Source: Candidatus Harpocratesius repetitus (GTDB taxonomy: Archaea; Asgardarchaeota; Lokiarchaeia; Sigyniarchaeales; Promethearchaeaceae). Taken from it: a stretch of DNA of 64,000 nucleotides. Under the pieces are notes generated by a model, which made no database searches, had not been told where the DNA came from, and saw nothing but the letters and a program-made list of their open reading frames with translations. Positions 47,094-56,524 of this stretch are shown here, piece by piece. The stretch spans positions 4,093,450 to 4,157,449 of the forward strand of contig JAIZWK010000001.1 of the NCBI GenBank assembly GCA_021498095.1, written 5' to 3'. The position numbers and the translations under genes were made by a program. Position 1 is the stretch's first letter, and every line of letters begins with the position of its first letter.

Positions 47094-47248
47094 AGATTAC
47101 CACACCCTCTCCTTCTTCTAATTTAACATATTTATATCAATATCGAGATTTAAAAATACTGCTTTGGAAATATATGTATTCTGTATTAGTTCATAATTTG
47201 TGAAATTTAAATATGGTTGAAAATGAAAAAAAAAAGGAACAATGTCAA

Positions 47249-48946
47249 TTAAAACCAGATAGTTTTGCGAATATGATGAATGTAATCTTGGATTTCATTT
47301 TGAATTCGTTCAGAGTCCCATTTCATTTTTACAGCGAGAATTTTTGCTACTTTTTCAGCAATTACTTCTTGTTGATCATGTCGAACTTTCATAAAAATTT
47401 CAGTTCGACGGCGAAGTATGTCTACTAAATGCACTATATATTCATGTTCAATAATGTACTCAATTTCTGCAGGAATGAATGGATGGCCGGATAAAAGCGG
47501 AACACCTAAATCAGAATTATTTTTTACCATTATTACAATTTCCTTTGCGCCTTTGCCATATTGTTGATATAGATGACTTAAAATCTGTTCTGATAGTGTT
47601 GTTGAAGTCTCTTGAAGAAACTTTCGCCACTCTTGTTTAGAAAGATTAACCAAGAATGGACGACGAGAAAAATTCTTCTTTTTCATTTTCTTAGGAATTC
47701 TGGCAGCAAGTTTAGGATCCTTTTTAAAAAGGTGAAATAGCAAGTCTTCAGCCATTTTTCGGTAGGTTGTTAGTTTTCCTCCGCACAAAGTGGTTAATCC
47801 ATCACTGGCATCTAAGATTACATGTTTACGAGATACTTCACTCTCAGATTTGCCTTCTTCCATTACAAGCGGACGAATACCTGCATATGTTGAAATAATA
47901 TCGTCATAAGTCAAGTTTGCCTTAGGAAACAAATAATTGACAGTATGAAAAAGATAATCACAATCTTCTTTAGTACAATATGGTTGAGCAAGATCTTCAT
48001 TCGGTTGACCATTTTTCTTATCAATATAATCTGTATCAGTTGTACCAATTAAGGTTATATCTTCTCGATTAAGGACAAAAAATACCCGCCCATCATCTAT
48101 TGATTTTAAGCCAATTCCATCCCGATTCCCAATTTTGTCAATAGGCACAGCCACATGAACTCCCTTAGTGGGCCGAATTACCTTTCGATGACCAGGTGGT
48201 AACAAATCATCCGTCCAAATTCCTGTAGCATTAATGAAATGTCGCCCTTTAATATGAAATTGTTCATTTGAGATTAAATCGTGGACTTTAAGAGAAATAA
48301 TCTTTCCATTCTTACGTTCAAATCCATCTGCTTTAACATAATTAACTGCAATTGTTGATCCAAGAAATACTGCTTCCTTTATAGTTTCAAGAGTTAAACG
48401 AGCATCATCAACATTTGTATCGTAATATTCACCAATCATCTGAAGATCGTCAAAACGCATATTTGGTTGAATTCTTTCTGCTTCTTCTTTTGTGTAAAAT
48501 TTGTGTTCGGCATACTGTTTAAATTTGGAACAGCAATTAGAGAGAAAATCATATAGGCAAATTCCAATTTTAACCTCTTTGGGAGTAATACCCATCTTTT
48601 TATCCGCAATCATGTACATTTTTAGTGGTCGACAATTATGGGAGAAGTGAGATCTCAGCCAATTTCGTTCAGTTGTTGCTTCTCGAACGAGTTTAAATTC
48701 AGCTTGGGAAAGATAACGAAATCCCCCATGGGCTAATTTTGAAGAGCGAGAGGAAGTCCCAAAAGCAAAATCATTCATGTCGATCAACGCAGTCTTTATT
48801 CCACGAAGAGCCGCTTCTCGTGCAATTCCTGCTCCAGTAATCCCTCCACCAATTATTACTAATTCAAATTCTTCAGATTTCAGTTTTTTGATATGATCTT
48901 GCCGAAAATTATTTGACCAATCTATTTTAACAATTGAGTTAGACAT
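47249..48946 (-). CDS. glpD: FAD-dependent glycerol-3-phosphate dehydrogenase
   Basis: The 565-residue protein has the FAD-binding IIGGGITGAGIAREAALRG near 31-49, the GTSSRSSKLAHGGFRYL motif that binds FAD and substrate, and GTTDTDY. The C-terminal domain (about 390-550) matches the C-terminal helical domain of GlpD/GlpA. It oxidises glycerol-3-phosphate to dihydroxyacetone phosphate at the membrane, passing electrons to a quinone or flavin acceptor. There is no glpK or glpB/C neighbour here, so the electron acceptor is unclear. The start is ATG at 48946. It is divergent from the M20 gene by 228 bases. Confidence 0.93.
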   Translation of the reverse strand: MSNSIVKIDWSNNFRQDHIKKLKSEEFELVIIGGGITGAGIAREAALRGIKTALIDMNDFAFGTSSRSSKLAHGGFRYLSQAEFKLVREATTERNWLRSHFSHNCRPLKMYMIADKKMGITPKEVKIGICLYDFLSNCCSKFKQYAEHKFYTKEEAERIQPNMRFDDLQMIGEYYDTNVDDARLTLETIKEAVFLGSTIAVNYVKADGFERKNGKIISLKVHDLISNEQFHIKGRHFINATGIWTDDLLPPGHRKVIRPTKGVHVAVPIDKIGNRDGIGLKSIDDGRVFFVLNREDITLIGTTDTDYIDKKNGQPNEDLAQPYCTKEDCDYLFHTVNYLFPKANLTYDDIISTYAGIRPLVMEEGKSESEVSRKHVILDASDGLTTLCGGKLTTYRKMAEDLLFHLFKKDPKLAARIPKKMKKKNFSRRPFLVNLSKQEWRKFLQETSTTLSEQILSHLYQQYGKGAKEIVIMVKNNSDLGVPLLSGHPFIPAEIEYIIEHEYIVHLVDILRRRTEIFMKVRHDQQEVIAEKVAKILAVKMKWDSERIQNEIQDYIHHIRKTIWF

Positions 48947-49174
48947 TCATCCATTCACATCATTTACAATATATTTGAAATATTTATTAATCTTCGATAA
49001 GAAAGCCGTATTATTAAAAATATTGCTCCAACTTTTCTAGAATTCGCTAGAATTTGACTTTTTCACTTTTTTTATTCTAAATGTAAAAAATGGAATTGAA
49101 TTAGTATCAAAAATATTAATACATATATTCGTATTTTTCATATTATTCAAATAAATGATGTGCAATAACGCCCC

Positions 49175-50368
49175 ATGACTGAAAAAAAGGAAAAAAGCCT
49201 CGTTTCAATAAAAAATGAATTATTAGAGGCGTGTAAAGGAATTCAAGACTATTTGGTAAAAATTCGGCGCTATTTTCATCAACATCCCGAATTACAGTAT
49301 CAAGAAAAAAATACTCAAGATTTCATTTTAAAAGAATTAAAAAAAATGGGAATTGAAGGCAAAATAACGGCAAAGACAGGAGTAATCGCTAAAATCACAG
49401 GAGAATTACCAGGATCATGCATAGCCTTAAGAGCAGATATGGACGCTCTGGCGATTTCAGAAGAAAATACCATAGAATATCGAAGTAAAACACCTGGAAT
49501 TATGCACGCTTGTGGTCACGATGCCCATATGGCTTCTTTGCTGGGGGCAGCTAAAATAATTAATCAATATCGTTCACATCTACATGGAACATTAAAATTA
49601 ATTTTTCAACCAGCTGAAGAAGGTGGAGGAGGGGCTCAAAAAATCGTGAATGAAGGCCATTTACAAGATGTTGATCAAATTTATGGTATTCATGTATGGT
49701 TGCCTCTTCAATCTGGTACAATAGGATTGAATCCAGGAATTCTTATGGCTTCAGCAGATATGTTCCAAATTATAGTTACAGGAATAGGCGGACACGCTGC
49801 TTTTCCCCAATTGTCTATCGATCCAACTGTTGTAGTGAGTGAAATATATGATGCACTTCAAAAGTTGATTACTCGAGAAATTAATCCATTACATACTGTT
49901 CTTATTACTACTCCTGAATTTCAAGGGAGTAATGCAGGTAATATTATCCCGTCAAAGGCAATTCTCTCAGGAACTTTACGTACGTTTGATGAAAATGATC
50001 GAAAATATGTATTAAAACGAATAAAGGAAATTTGCACTCTGTATGCAAAAGCTTGGCGATGTGAATGTGAACTAAATCTTTTGGGAGTTTCTTATCCATC
50101 TGTAATTAACTCAACACATCTTGTTAAGAAAATAAAACCAATCCTAAAAGATCTTGGACCTATTACTGAAGTGGAACCAACGATGGGAGGAGAAGATTTT
50201 GCCTTTTATCAACAAGAAACTGAAGGTGTATTTCTATTTTTGGGAATTCAAAATAAAGAAAAGGACATTATTTATCCTCATCATCATGCCAAATTTAATA
50301 TTGATGAAGATATATTGTGGAAAGCATCTGCAATATACTCGCTTTTAGCATTCTCTGATTCGATTTAA
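49175..50368 (+). CDS. M20 family amidohydrolase (N-acyl-amino-acid/hippurate hydrolase-like)
   Basis: The 397-residue protein carries HACGHDAHMASLLGAA near 110-125, QPAEEGGGGAQ with the metal-bridging Glu pair, GIHVW, GGEDFAFY, and a final YPHHHAKFNIDED with the last His ligand. This is the M20D aminoacylase/hippuricase/ILR1-like group, using Mn or Zn to release an acyl group from an N-acyl amino acid. It lacks a signal peptide, so it acts inside the cell. The start is the ATG at 49175. The substrate cannot be given more precisely. Confidence 0.93.
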   Translation: MTEKKEKSLVSIKNELLEACKGIQDYLVKIRRYFHQHPELQYQEKNTQDFILKELKKMGIEGKITAKTGVIAKITGELPGSCIALRADMDALAISEENTIEYRSKTPGIMHACGHDAHMASLLGAAKIINQYRSHLHGTLKLIFQPAEEGGGGAQKIVNEGHLQDVDQIYGIHVWLPLQSGTIGLNPGILMASADMFQIIVTGIGGHAAFPQLSIDPTVVVSEIYDALQKLITREINPLHTVLITTPEFQGSNAGNIIPSKAILSGTLRTFDENDRKYVLKRIKEICTLYAKAWRCECELNLLGVSYPSVINSTHLVKKIKPILKDLGPITEVEPTMGGEDFAFYQQETEGVFLFLGIQNKEKDIIYPHHHAKFNIDEDILWKASAIYSLLAFSDSI

Positions 50369-50445
50369 AATAATTTAAAGAATTCAATATTCAATTTTAG
50401 TCTTAATGACTCTGAATGCAATATTCAATTTTTCTTTAATAATTC

Positions 50446-51282
50446 TTAGTGCTCTTTTTCTTCTTTCAATCCCATGTAAAGCAGTATTACTGCAGGAACT
50501 ATACCAATATTTATAATTAAATTGATTTTTCGCCCAATTTCTGAATTTAACCAATTAAAGACAAAACTTCCCACTATTACTAAATCCATCAAAATCATTC
50601 CTGAAAGAGTCATTATATATTTTTTACCATAAATGTCTGATCTCCCAATTTCTTTATATTGTTTAATCCCAGTCGTAATAATTAAAATGACTAAACTCTG
50701 AGAAATCACCATTCCATATAAAAAGAATGCAGTAGACCAGACAGGAACGCCTAAATCTAAAGGATCAAGTGATTTCTGGTTGTATCCTTCAATACCTTGA
50801 AGCCCATTTTTATATTCAAACACAACACCATCTGGAATAAAGAATAATACTGATAATAAGCAGATGTAAATGAAAGTATAAAGAATCTGTCTTTTTAAAG
50901 GAAATCCAACTTGAGATTTTCTGATAATTTGAGCAAAAAAATAGATATTGATTAGACCTAAACAAGAAAGTGTAATAGTAAATTTATTTCCAATAATGTT
51001 AAATTCATAGGAATCTATTGCGCGATATAAAATATTAATTAAAATTCCGATAGCAGGAATGATGAACACTAATGCAAGAGTAATTGATATACGATTTCGT
51101 TTTCGAGCTAAAGCTTTAATTGACAAATAAATAAAAAGCATTAAAATTAAGCCATAAATCACATATACTTGAAGAATTACTGTCGATACCATACTAAATA
51201 TCAAATATGCAACTATATTTTTTAATTTATCATTCACTATGTAATTGATCTTTTTTCTTCTATTTAAGATTAATTCATTCAT
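50446..51282 (-). CDS. Multi-spanning membrane protein, unknown
   Basis: The 278-residue protein contains about seven or eight hydrophobic segments joined by short basic loops, ending in EEKEH. The pattern resembles the N-terminal 7TM sensor region of histidine kinases, but no kinase domain follows. An extracytoplasmic loop (about 150-180) is rich in Asp/Gly/Tyr. I do not recognise the family. The ATG at 51282 is divergent from the 910-residue gene by 137 bases. It may be a sensor or a transporter fragment. Confidence 0.6.
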   Translation of the reverse strand: MNELILNRRKKINYIVNDKLKNIVAYLIFSMVSTVILQVYVIYGLILMLFIYLSIKALARKRNRISITLALVFIIPAIGILINILYRAIDSYEFNIIGNKFTITLSCLGLINIYFFAQIIRKSQVGFPLKRQILYTFIYICLLSVLFFIPDGVVFEYKNGLQGIEGYNQKSLDPLDLGVPVWSTAFFLYGMVISQSLVILIITTGIKQYKEIGRSDIYGKKYIMTLSGMILMDLVIVGSFVFNWLNSEIGRKINLIINIGIVPAVILLYMGLKEEKEH

Positions 51283-51419
51283 TAATCTATGAATATATTA
51301 TTCTTTTCACCTCATGGATGACATATATAATGGATACCGATGATTTGAGCATATTCCAAGAAATTCATTCAATTCTAACTCTTTTACGGTAGGATCGTTT
51401 CTTTTTATCAGAAATCGTT

Positions 51420-54152
51420 GTGTCTGCCATATATTATACAAAAAACACCGAACTGCATGATCTATGGAACGTCCCCGAAGGAAAAGAAATCTTCCTTGAA
51501 AAAATAACCGATAGCGGCGAAACGTTCAAAGCCAAAGAAGACGGTTTCGTTTACCAATTCGATAAAGAAACCAATGAATTTTCCACCCTCAAATCCACCG
51601 AGCAGATAATCGTCACTAATTGGCTCACCGATGCCCGAAAAATCTCTGTGGTTGACCCAATTTCTAATTCGATAGTTAAGAAAATCCTCGGCATAAATCT
51701 TCCCGATTATCAGACAATGCAGGAAAATATTATCGAAGATGAATCTCTCAATCCGAATGCTGAATATTGGAAAGATAACATACAACTTTTCACCAACTTT
51801 AATTACAGGTATATTAATTTAATCGGACACGAAAATGGATTTCACTATAAAAAAGCAGGAATGAATGATGATACACTGATAAAGATCAATGTTGATAAAA
51901 ATATCGATATGAGCTTGGAGCAGATTCTTAAGGAGCTCGGATTTGAAAATGTAAAAGGTGTTGAGGATGGAAAAATCCCGCTCGGATTAATTAAAAACCC
52001 GAAAATTCAAATGTTGTTTCTACCGATTAAAATTGGAGAAGAAATCTATCAAATTTTCTCGTATCCAGATAGTCAAACTGTTAAAATTTTGGTAAATGAT
52101 AAGATAGAAAGTGTGAAAACTGAAAAAGATCAAGAAATACCTTTATATACAAATATGAATTGGCGGAAAGGCTTGTTTGAAATTAGACTACTTTCATTTG
52201 CTTTTAAAAATATTGCAAAAAATCATATTGCTGGAATAAGGCGATATTATAAAAATAGAAAAAATGCAAATGGATGGAATTTTAAATTAGGCTTACAAAA
52301 AATTAGAACTACATTAAAAAATATTTATAAAAATGTTCCTGATATCGCAGAACAGCTAAGAAACTTATTTTTTGATTTTAATGCTTTGGATAAAGACCTT
52401 CCAGGCGCCGGCACAGAATTAAGAGAGCACTTTTTCGATGAATCTATAGATGGATTGAAATATATCAATGAAATAAAGGAATTGTATGAAGCGGATGAAA
52501 CTCATAAATACTGGCGAATTGTAAGCAAAAATATGAAGACTAAAAAATTAATTTGGAAAAAAGAAGTAATTAATCAAATTGAACATATTTTATATAAAAT
52601 CAGTGAAATTTCCCAAAATGCAGGAGGTTTTTCTTATAAAAATATTGCTGTTAATCCAAAAGGTGCTGCTAAATATTTGACCCAATTTTTGCAGAAAAGA
52701 CTTGGATACAGCGAATATTTACAATTTATTAAAGATAAAAGATTAGAAAATATCAACAAATTAAGTTCTGCTTCACAAATTCACGAATGGGAACTGATGC
52801 ACGCAGCTTGGATTTCTTTGGCATCCCTTTTTACCAATATCGAGGCACTCCGTTCTACTATTGACTATCTGGTTGAAAATAAATTAGAAACCCCAGATCA
52901 AAAAAGAGTTCAAGACTATATTAGCGAAAAAGTAGTTGATGATCATCACTACTATGTGCCCCCCAACGCCCTTCCCGACCCAATTATAATAATTGGTGCC
53001 AAAAAAACCTCATTTATTGCTAATTTCATACAATTCGGAAAGCAAAAAAGTGAAGTAATCGATTCGGGAAGAGAAGTGCTGGTTTTCGGTAGTATGGTCG
53101 GTCAAATTCAAAATGATGAGGCTCATACAATCAAATTCTTCCAACTCGGCACCCCCATCTCAGATGCCGCTAAAGACATTGTCCCCACCACGCCTTCACC
53201 CTATTCCATGATAATTCCGCAGTTTTCGATGGATTTGTGGGACCCGGTTAAAAGAGAATATTATAAAACCAACGAACCCGATATAAATAATGGAATTGAG
53301 CGCTTCGTTATGGATTTTCTGGTATTTGAGAACATGCTGAATTTACTTGGAGCGGACGGCAGTTCGATTAATTGGCGCTATCCCGGTATTTACGGCGTGG
53401 GAATGCATGGTAAAAAGGAAACTAATACTGAATATTATACTAAAAAAGCGCGCAAGGTGTGGACAGCCTTCCAGAACGGCTTATCCATGATAAACATATT
53501 TAATAATCAAGAAAGTATTAATACATTTACGAAGATGATGAAAAACAAAATTGGTGGAGACGCTTCTAAAATGGTGCTGATTGAACTTGAAGACTGTCGA
53601 GCCTTTTTCAACCTACGCAATCTTGCCGAATTTCAAGGCTCCAGCATTCGAGACTCTGTATCCGTGCTTGCAAAGTGGGTTTATGAGCAGTATACGCTGC
53701 ATTCATCCGAGCAGGATTTAAAAGATTCAAATTTAAAGATGAAAAGTTTTTACAACGATATTAAGTTGATGATGAAAGCAAGAGGTGGTGGAGGAAATGC
53801 ATACATTGCTACATGGAACCGAATCGAAGGAATCATCAAGGCATTCGGCGTTAAAGGTGAAACCATAACAATTAAAATAAGTAAAGATAAATCAATTGAA
53901 TACTTCGTTCCCACTTTAGATGAGAACGGCAACATTCAATTTGACTCCCGACTCGACCGGTGGTATGCCCAGATTGAAAATCCTGTAGGCATCTTCAATT
54001 CAAATTCACAGTTGTTAATGCTGAAGCAGTGTTTCGCATACTATTTGAAATACAAGAACGAAATGCGCTTGTACTACGAAGAATATGCCGATGAAAGTGC
54101 CATGAATAATTTTGATGCATATTTGGATGCGATTGAGGGATTTGTCGGATAG
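51420..54152 (+). CDS. Large unrecognised protein (910 residues) of mosaic base composition
   Basis: No known domain is recognised. The protein is soluble and mostly mixed alpha/beta, with no signal or membrane segment. The outer parts (about residues 1-130 and 510-910) use GC-rich codons such as GGC, CCC and ACC, while the middle (about 150-510) is AT-rich like the rest of the window. Visible landmarks are DDHHYYVPPNALPDP near 500-515, a possible phosphate-binding-like GGGGNAY near 785, and a block repeated at 55.2 kb. The start is GTG at 51420, with stop TAG upstream at 51390. The gene stands in an island with the 316-residue gene and is foreign-looking, but no mobile element is seen. Confidence 0.75.
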   Translation: MSAIYYTKNTELHDLWNVPEGKEIFLEKITDSGETFKAKEDGFVYQFDKETNEFSTLKSTEQIIVTNWLTDARKISVVDPISNSIVKKILGINLPDYQTMQENIIEDESLNPNAEYWKDNIQLFTNFNYRYINLIGHENGFHYKKAGMNDDTLIKINVDKNIDMSLEQILKELGFENVKGVEDGKIPLGLIKNPKIQMLFLPIKIGEEIYQIFSYPDSQTVKILVNDKIESVKTEKDQEIPLYTNMNWRKGLFEIRLLSFAFKNIAKNHIAGIRRYYKNRKNANGWNFKLGLQKIRTTLKNIYKNVPDIAEQLRNLFFDFNALDKDLPGAGTELREHFFDESIDGLKYINEIKELYEADETHKYWRIVSKNMKTKKLIWKKEVINQIEHILYKISEISQNAGGFSYKNIAVNPKGAAKYLTQFLQKRLGYSEYLQFIKDKRLENINKLSSASQIHEWELMHAAWISLASLFTNIEALRSTIDYLVENKLETPDQKRVQDYISEKVVDDHHYYVPPNALPDPIIIIGAKKTSFIANFIQFGKQKSEVIDSGREVLVFGSMVGQIQNDEAHTIKFFQLGTPISDAAKDIVPTTPSPYSMIIPQFSMDLWDPVKREYYKTNEPDINNGIERFVMDFLVFENMLNLLGADGSSINWRYPGIYGVGMHGKKETNTEYYTKKARKVWTAFQNGLSMINIFNNQESINTFTKMMKNKIGGDASKMVLIELEDCRAFFNLRNLAEFQGSSIRDSVSVLAKWVYEQYTLHSSEQDLKDSNLKMKSFYNDIKLMMKARGGGGNAYIATWNRIEGIIKAFGVKGETITIKISKDKSIEYFVPTLDENGNIQFDSRLDRWYAQIENPVGIFNSNSQLLMLKQCFAYYLKYKNEMRLYYEEYADESAMNNFDAYLDAIEGFVG
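52368..52460 (+). repeat. Direct repeat, copy 1 (inside the 910-residue gene)
   Basis: This 93-base block matches 55244-55336 with four mismatches by my alignment and is translated as FDFNALDKDLPGAG followed by TELREHFFDES. It is in frame inside the large gene. No terminal inverted repeat or target duplication is obvious at its edges. Confidence 0.8.
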
Positions 54153-54257
54153 AAGATTGGTCTGCCCAAGAGCGGGTTAATTTTTTAATATCGTTTTTTT
54201 TTAATATACATTGGATAAGAAAATAAATGGAAATGGAAAAAAAATGGATGAAGCATT

Positions 54258-55208
54258 ATGCATAATGAAAATCCAAAATATGTGAGATACAGTCAAATTT
54301 ATAGCGATAAAATAGTATTAACACTGGTTAGGCAGGATTTTGATGTTAAAAATTGGAAAGATGTTGATAAAGTATATAAATTAGAAGCATACGATTGTAT
54401 TTATCCCAATAATGAAGCAGATTTTTCAGCTTTCATTAACTGTAAAGAAATTGAAATATCTGGAGAAAATCAGCTGCGGGTGGTTAAATGGCCGCCGAAA
54501 ATAGAATCAATTCTAATTTTTGAATTTCCAAATCTAAAAATACCCCTAAAGTGCGACCAATACCAATATTTAAGGAAATTCACAACTATTGCTGCCGTTT
54601 TAGATGACTACAACATAGATTTCGCCCATTGCTATCGCCTGCGGGAAATTTCAATTGGTGAAGACTTTCTTTGCGAGTGGTATGCAAATATGTTCGATGG
54701 TGAAAAAATAACGCTGCCGCCCAAAAACGATGGAAAGCACCGCATGAAGCAGGTTCCCATCAATTGGGCATTCTGCATTTCATTAGAAAAATTGAAATTA
54801 AATAGTTTACGCGAAGTAAAGGAAATTCCGATTGAATTTACCCATAATCCTGAATTATGGATTAACATTTCAAATCTTCCTCATATTCCTCATATTTCAT
54901 TTCTGCTGATTGAGTTCTGGGACTGCACCCAGTTTGAAAACAGCGAAAATTTCATGCTGATTTTTGATTCGTTCATCCATCCCCGAAAGCAGAAGAATAT
55001 CGAGCGCTATAAAGAGTGGGAGAAACTATATTTTGAAGAATACGGGTTTGAAACTACGTGGACTGCTGAGCGGATTAAATTTATGGATTACGCTTTAATT
55101 GCTGCGGAGCAAATTCCAGAAAAAGAACTGCGAGAGGAATATATAAGGTGGGCAAAAAACTTTAGGCCTAAGTTTAAATTGAAAAGCGGCTACGAGATTA
55201 TCATGTAA
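54258..55208 (+). CDS. Leucine-rich-like hypothetical protein, 316 residues
   Basis: Residues about 40-225 alternate short hydrophobic strands with polar turns, with recurring C-x-x-L-E/R-x-L/I patterns (CKEIEI, CYRLREISI, CISLEKLKL), which resembles an irregular leucine-rich repeat. The C-terminal ~70 residues are charged and helical (RYKEWEKLYFEEYG). The base composition is GC-rich relative to the window. It starts at an ATG at 54258 after an in-frame stop and follows the 910-residue gene by 105 bases on the same strand, so they are probably one unit. The function is not recognised. Confidence 0.7.
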   Translation: MHNENPKYVRYSQIYSDKIVLTLVRQDFDVKNWKDVDKVYKLEAYDCIYPNNEADFSAFINCKEIEISGENQLRVVKWPPKIESILIFEFPNLKIPLKCDQYQYLRKFTTIAAVLDDYNIDFAHCYRLREISIGEDFLCEWYANMFDGEKITLPPKNDGKHRMKQVPINWAFCISLEKLKLNSLREVKEIPIEFTHNPELWINISNLPHIPHISFLLIEFWDCTQFENSENFMLIFDSFIHPRKQKNIERYKEWEKLYFEEYGFETTWTAERIKFMDYALIAAEQIPEKELREEYIRWAKNFRPKFKLKSGYEIIM

Positions 55209-55210
55209 GA

Positions 55211-55447
55211 TTGTTATATTTTAAACTAATTTGGTTTACAAATTTTTTTGATTTTAACGCTTTGGATAAAGACCTTCCAGGCGCCGGTACAGAATTAAGA
55301 GAGCACTTTTTCGATGAATCTTTAGATGAATTGAAAACTGATCATGTCTTATTTTTTCTTTTATTTTATCTATTCCCCATTTTGATCCCACCTATTATAG
55401 ATGGAAAAATTAAAGGGAAATCACAGATATATTTTATTACTGATTGA
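55211..55447 (+). pseudogene. Open frame holding a fragment of the 910-residue gene
   Basis: This frame begins at TTG directly after the 316-residue gene. It contains the second copy of the 93-base repeat (encoding the DFNALDKDLPGAG block), followed by unrelated hydrophobic residues and a stop. No ribosome site supports translation. It looks like a leftover gene fragment or an insertion junction rather than a functional gene. Confidence 0.35.
55244..55336 (+). repeat. Direct repeat, copy 2
   Basis: Matches 52368-52460 with four differences and the same reading phase. Outside the block the two flanks are unrelated, so this copy is not part of a longer duplicated segment. Confidence 0.8.
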
Positions 55448-55462
55448 TTTAGTGATTATTTT

Positions 55463-55627
55463 ATGGCGAAAAAAACCACCAAGAAATCGAAATCTTCTTC
55501 AAAATCGAAATCTCAAGATAAGAATAAACCAACTAAAAAAGATATAGAATTAGAAAAAACGAAAAAAGATGCAGATTTGGAGAAAAAGGAAAATAAAGCT
55601 CAAGAACCCTCAACTGAAAAGTTGTGA
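55463..55627 (+). CDS. Small Lys/Glu/Ser-rich protein, 54 residues
   Basis: The frame runs from ATG 55463 to TGA 55625-55627 and encodes a highly charged, disordered protein: MAKKTTKKSKSSSK at the start, then LEKTKKDADLEKKENK. Its stop overlaps the next start: GTG 55624-55626 and TGA 55625-55627 share bases in GTGA. This kind of coupling supports the existence of both small genes. The role is unknown; it may be a cytoplasmic partner of the small membrane protein encoded next. Confidence 0.55.
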   Translation: MAKKTTKKSKSSSKSKSQDKNKPTKKDIELEKTKKDADLEKKENKAQEPSTEKL

Positions 55628-55938
55628 TTAAAAAGTATAAATTTACCCGATTCCAAGCTATTTTAACAGGTGGGTTCTCTTTAGGACTTTACGAAGTAAT
55701 CTTGGGAGGATCTTCACTAAATATTCTAATGCTTCTTCTCTGGCCATTTTTAATTATGATTCATGGAGTACATTTGATTGTACCTAAGATTCTATTTTTT
55801 GATGAAGATAAGCAAAATGAGAGAAAAGAATCCAATTGGAAATATGTTTTTGGAATAATTCTTCCAGTACTTGGAATTGGAATTGGAATCTTGGTATCTG
55901 GAATTATTGCTCAAGCATTCAACTTAGAATTTTATTGA
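55624..55938 (+). CDS. Small membrane protein, 104 residues
   Basis: After a basic N-terminus (KKYKFTRF) there are hydrophobic stretches at about 12-32, 33-54 and 72-98, with a charged loop (DEDKQNERKES) between the second and third. Three membrane helices are likely, with a Gly-rich last one. GTG at 55624 overlaps the stop of the 54-residue gene, indicating coupled translation. No known family is recognised. It lies at the right end of the accessory island. Confidence 0.6.
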   Translation: MIKKYKFTRFQAILTGGFSLGLYEVILGGSSLNILMLLLWPFLIMIHGVHLIVPKILFFDEDKQNERKESNWKYVFGIILPVLGIGIGILVSGIIAQAFNLEFY

Positions 55939-56062
55939 TCTTGATTGTTCTTAATCTTAATCGTTCGTTTTTTATTCTCTCATCGCATTCTGACAAAAAA
56001 CAAAAAATCATTAATAATTTTGATCACTCTTGAAAAAAAATAGTTAGAACGCCAAATATTTA

Positions 56063-56410
56063 CTAATCACTATTCAATTTCGGGATTCCGCAAAGTAATT
56101 CAACTGTATATTCATTGGGATTATTATAGCCATGAGGTTCATTTGGAGGCATATAAACAAATTGATTTGATTCTACTACTGTTTTTTCCCCTTTTTCATT
56201 TAATAATTCAATTGGACCTTTCAATATAAACATTTGATGTTCTTCTGGATGTGAGTGAATTCCAATTTGACCATGTGGTCCAATTTCAAACCGTCGAAGC
56301 ATAAAATGAGTTGATTCTGAAGGTTTTCTGAACCATTGAATTGTTGTTTTCGTTGATCCATAAACAGTTACTGGCTCTTTGGGAACATCATTAAGTGGTT
56401 TTATAATCAT
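56063..56410 (-). CDS. Cupin-domain protein
   Basis: A single small cupin barrel with both metal motifs: HSHPEEHQMFILKG (His, His, Glu/His) and PNEPHGYNNP (final His). Such stand-alone cupins are often dioxygenases, isomerases or sugar-binding proteins, and the exact activity is unknown. The start is ATG at 56410 (MIIKPL), with the TTG at 56416 less likely. It is divergent from the small membrane gene region. The gap to the 2TM protein downstream is 107 bases and holds A-rich repeats (aggaaaaaa). Confidence 0.85.
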   Translation of the reverse strand: MIIKPLNDVPKEPVTVYGSTKTTIQWFRKPSESTHFMLRRFEIGPHGQIGIHSHPEEHQMFILKGPIELLNEKGEKTVVESNQFVYMPPNEPHGYNNPNEYTVELLCGIPKLNSD

Positions 56411-56524
56411 TTTCAATCAAGATTGAAATAAGAACGGTTTATTTTAAATTATTTACATTCGCGCTAACTATAAAAATAGGAAAAAAAAGGAAAAAAAAGG
56501 AATAACCAGAACTATTCGATTAAA

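Noticed and set aside
47213..47428. Plus-strand 71-residue frame over the 3' end of the glycerol-3-phosphate dehydrogenase gene
   Set aside because: Most of it is antisense to a conserved C-terminal domain and its composition is not protein-like.
51462..51785. Minus-strand frame opposite the start of the 910-residue gene
   Set aside because: GC-rich codons in the real gene create a long antisense frame. It has no promoter or ribosome site.
56480..56512. A-rich short repeats (aggaaaaaa) as a CRISPR-like array
   Set aside because: The units are about nine bases of low complexity with no spacers, so this is simple-sequence drift.
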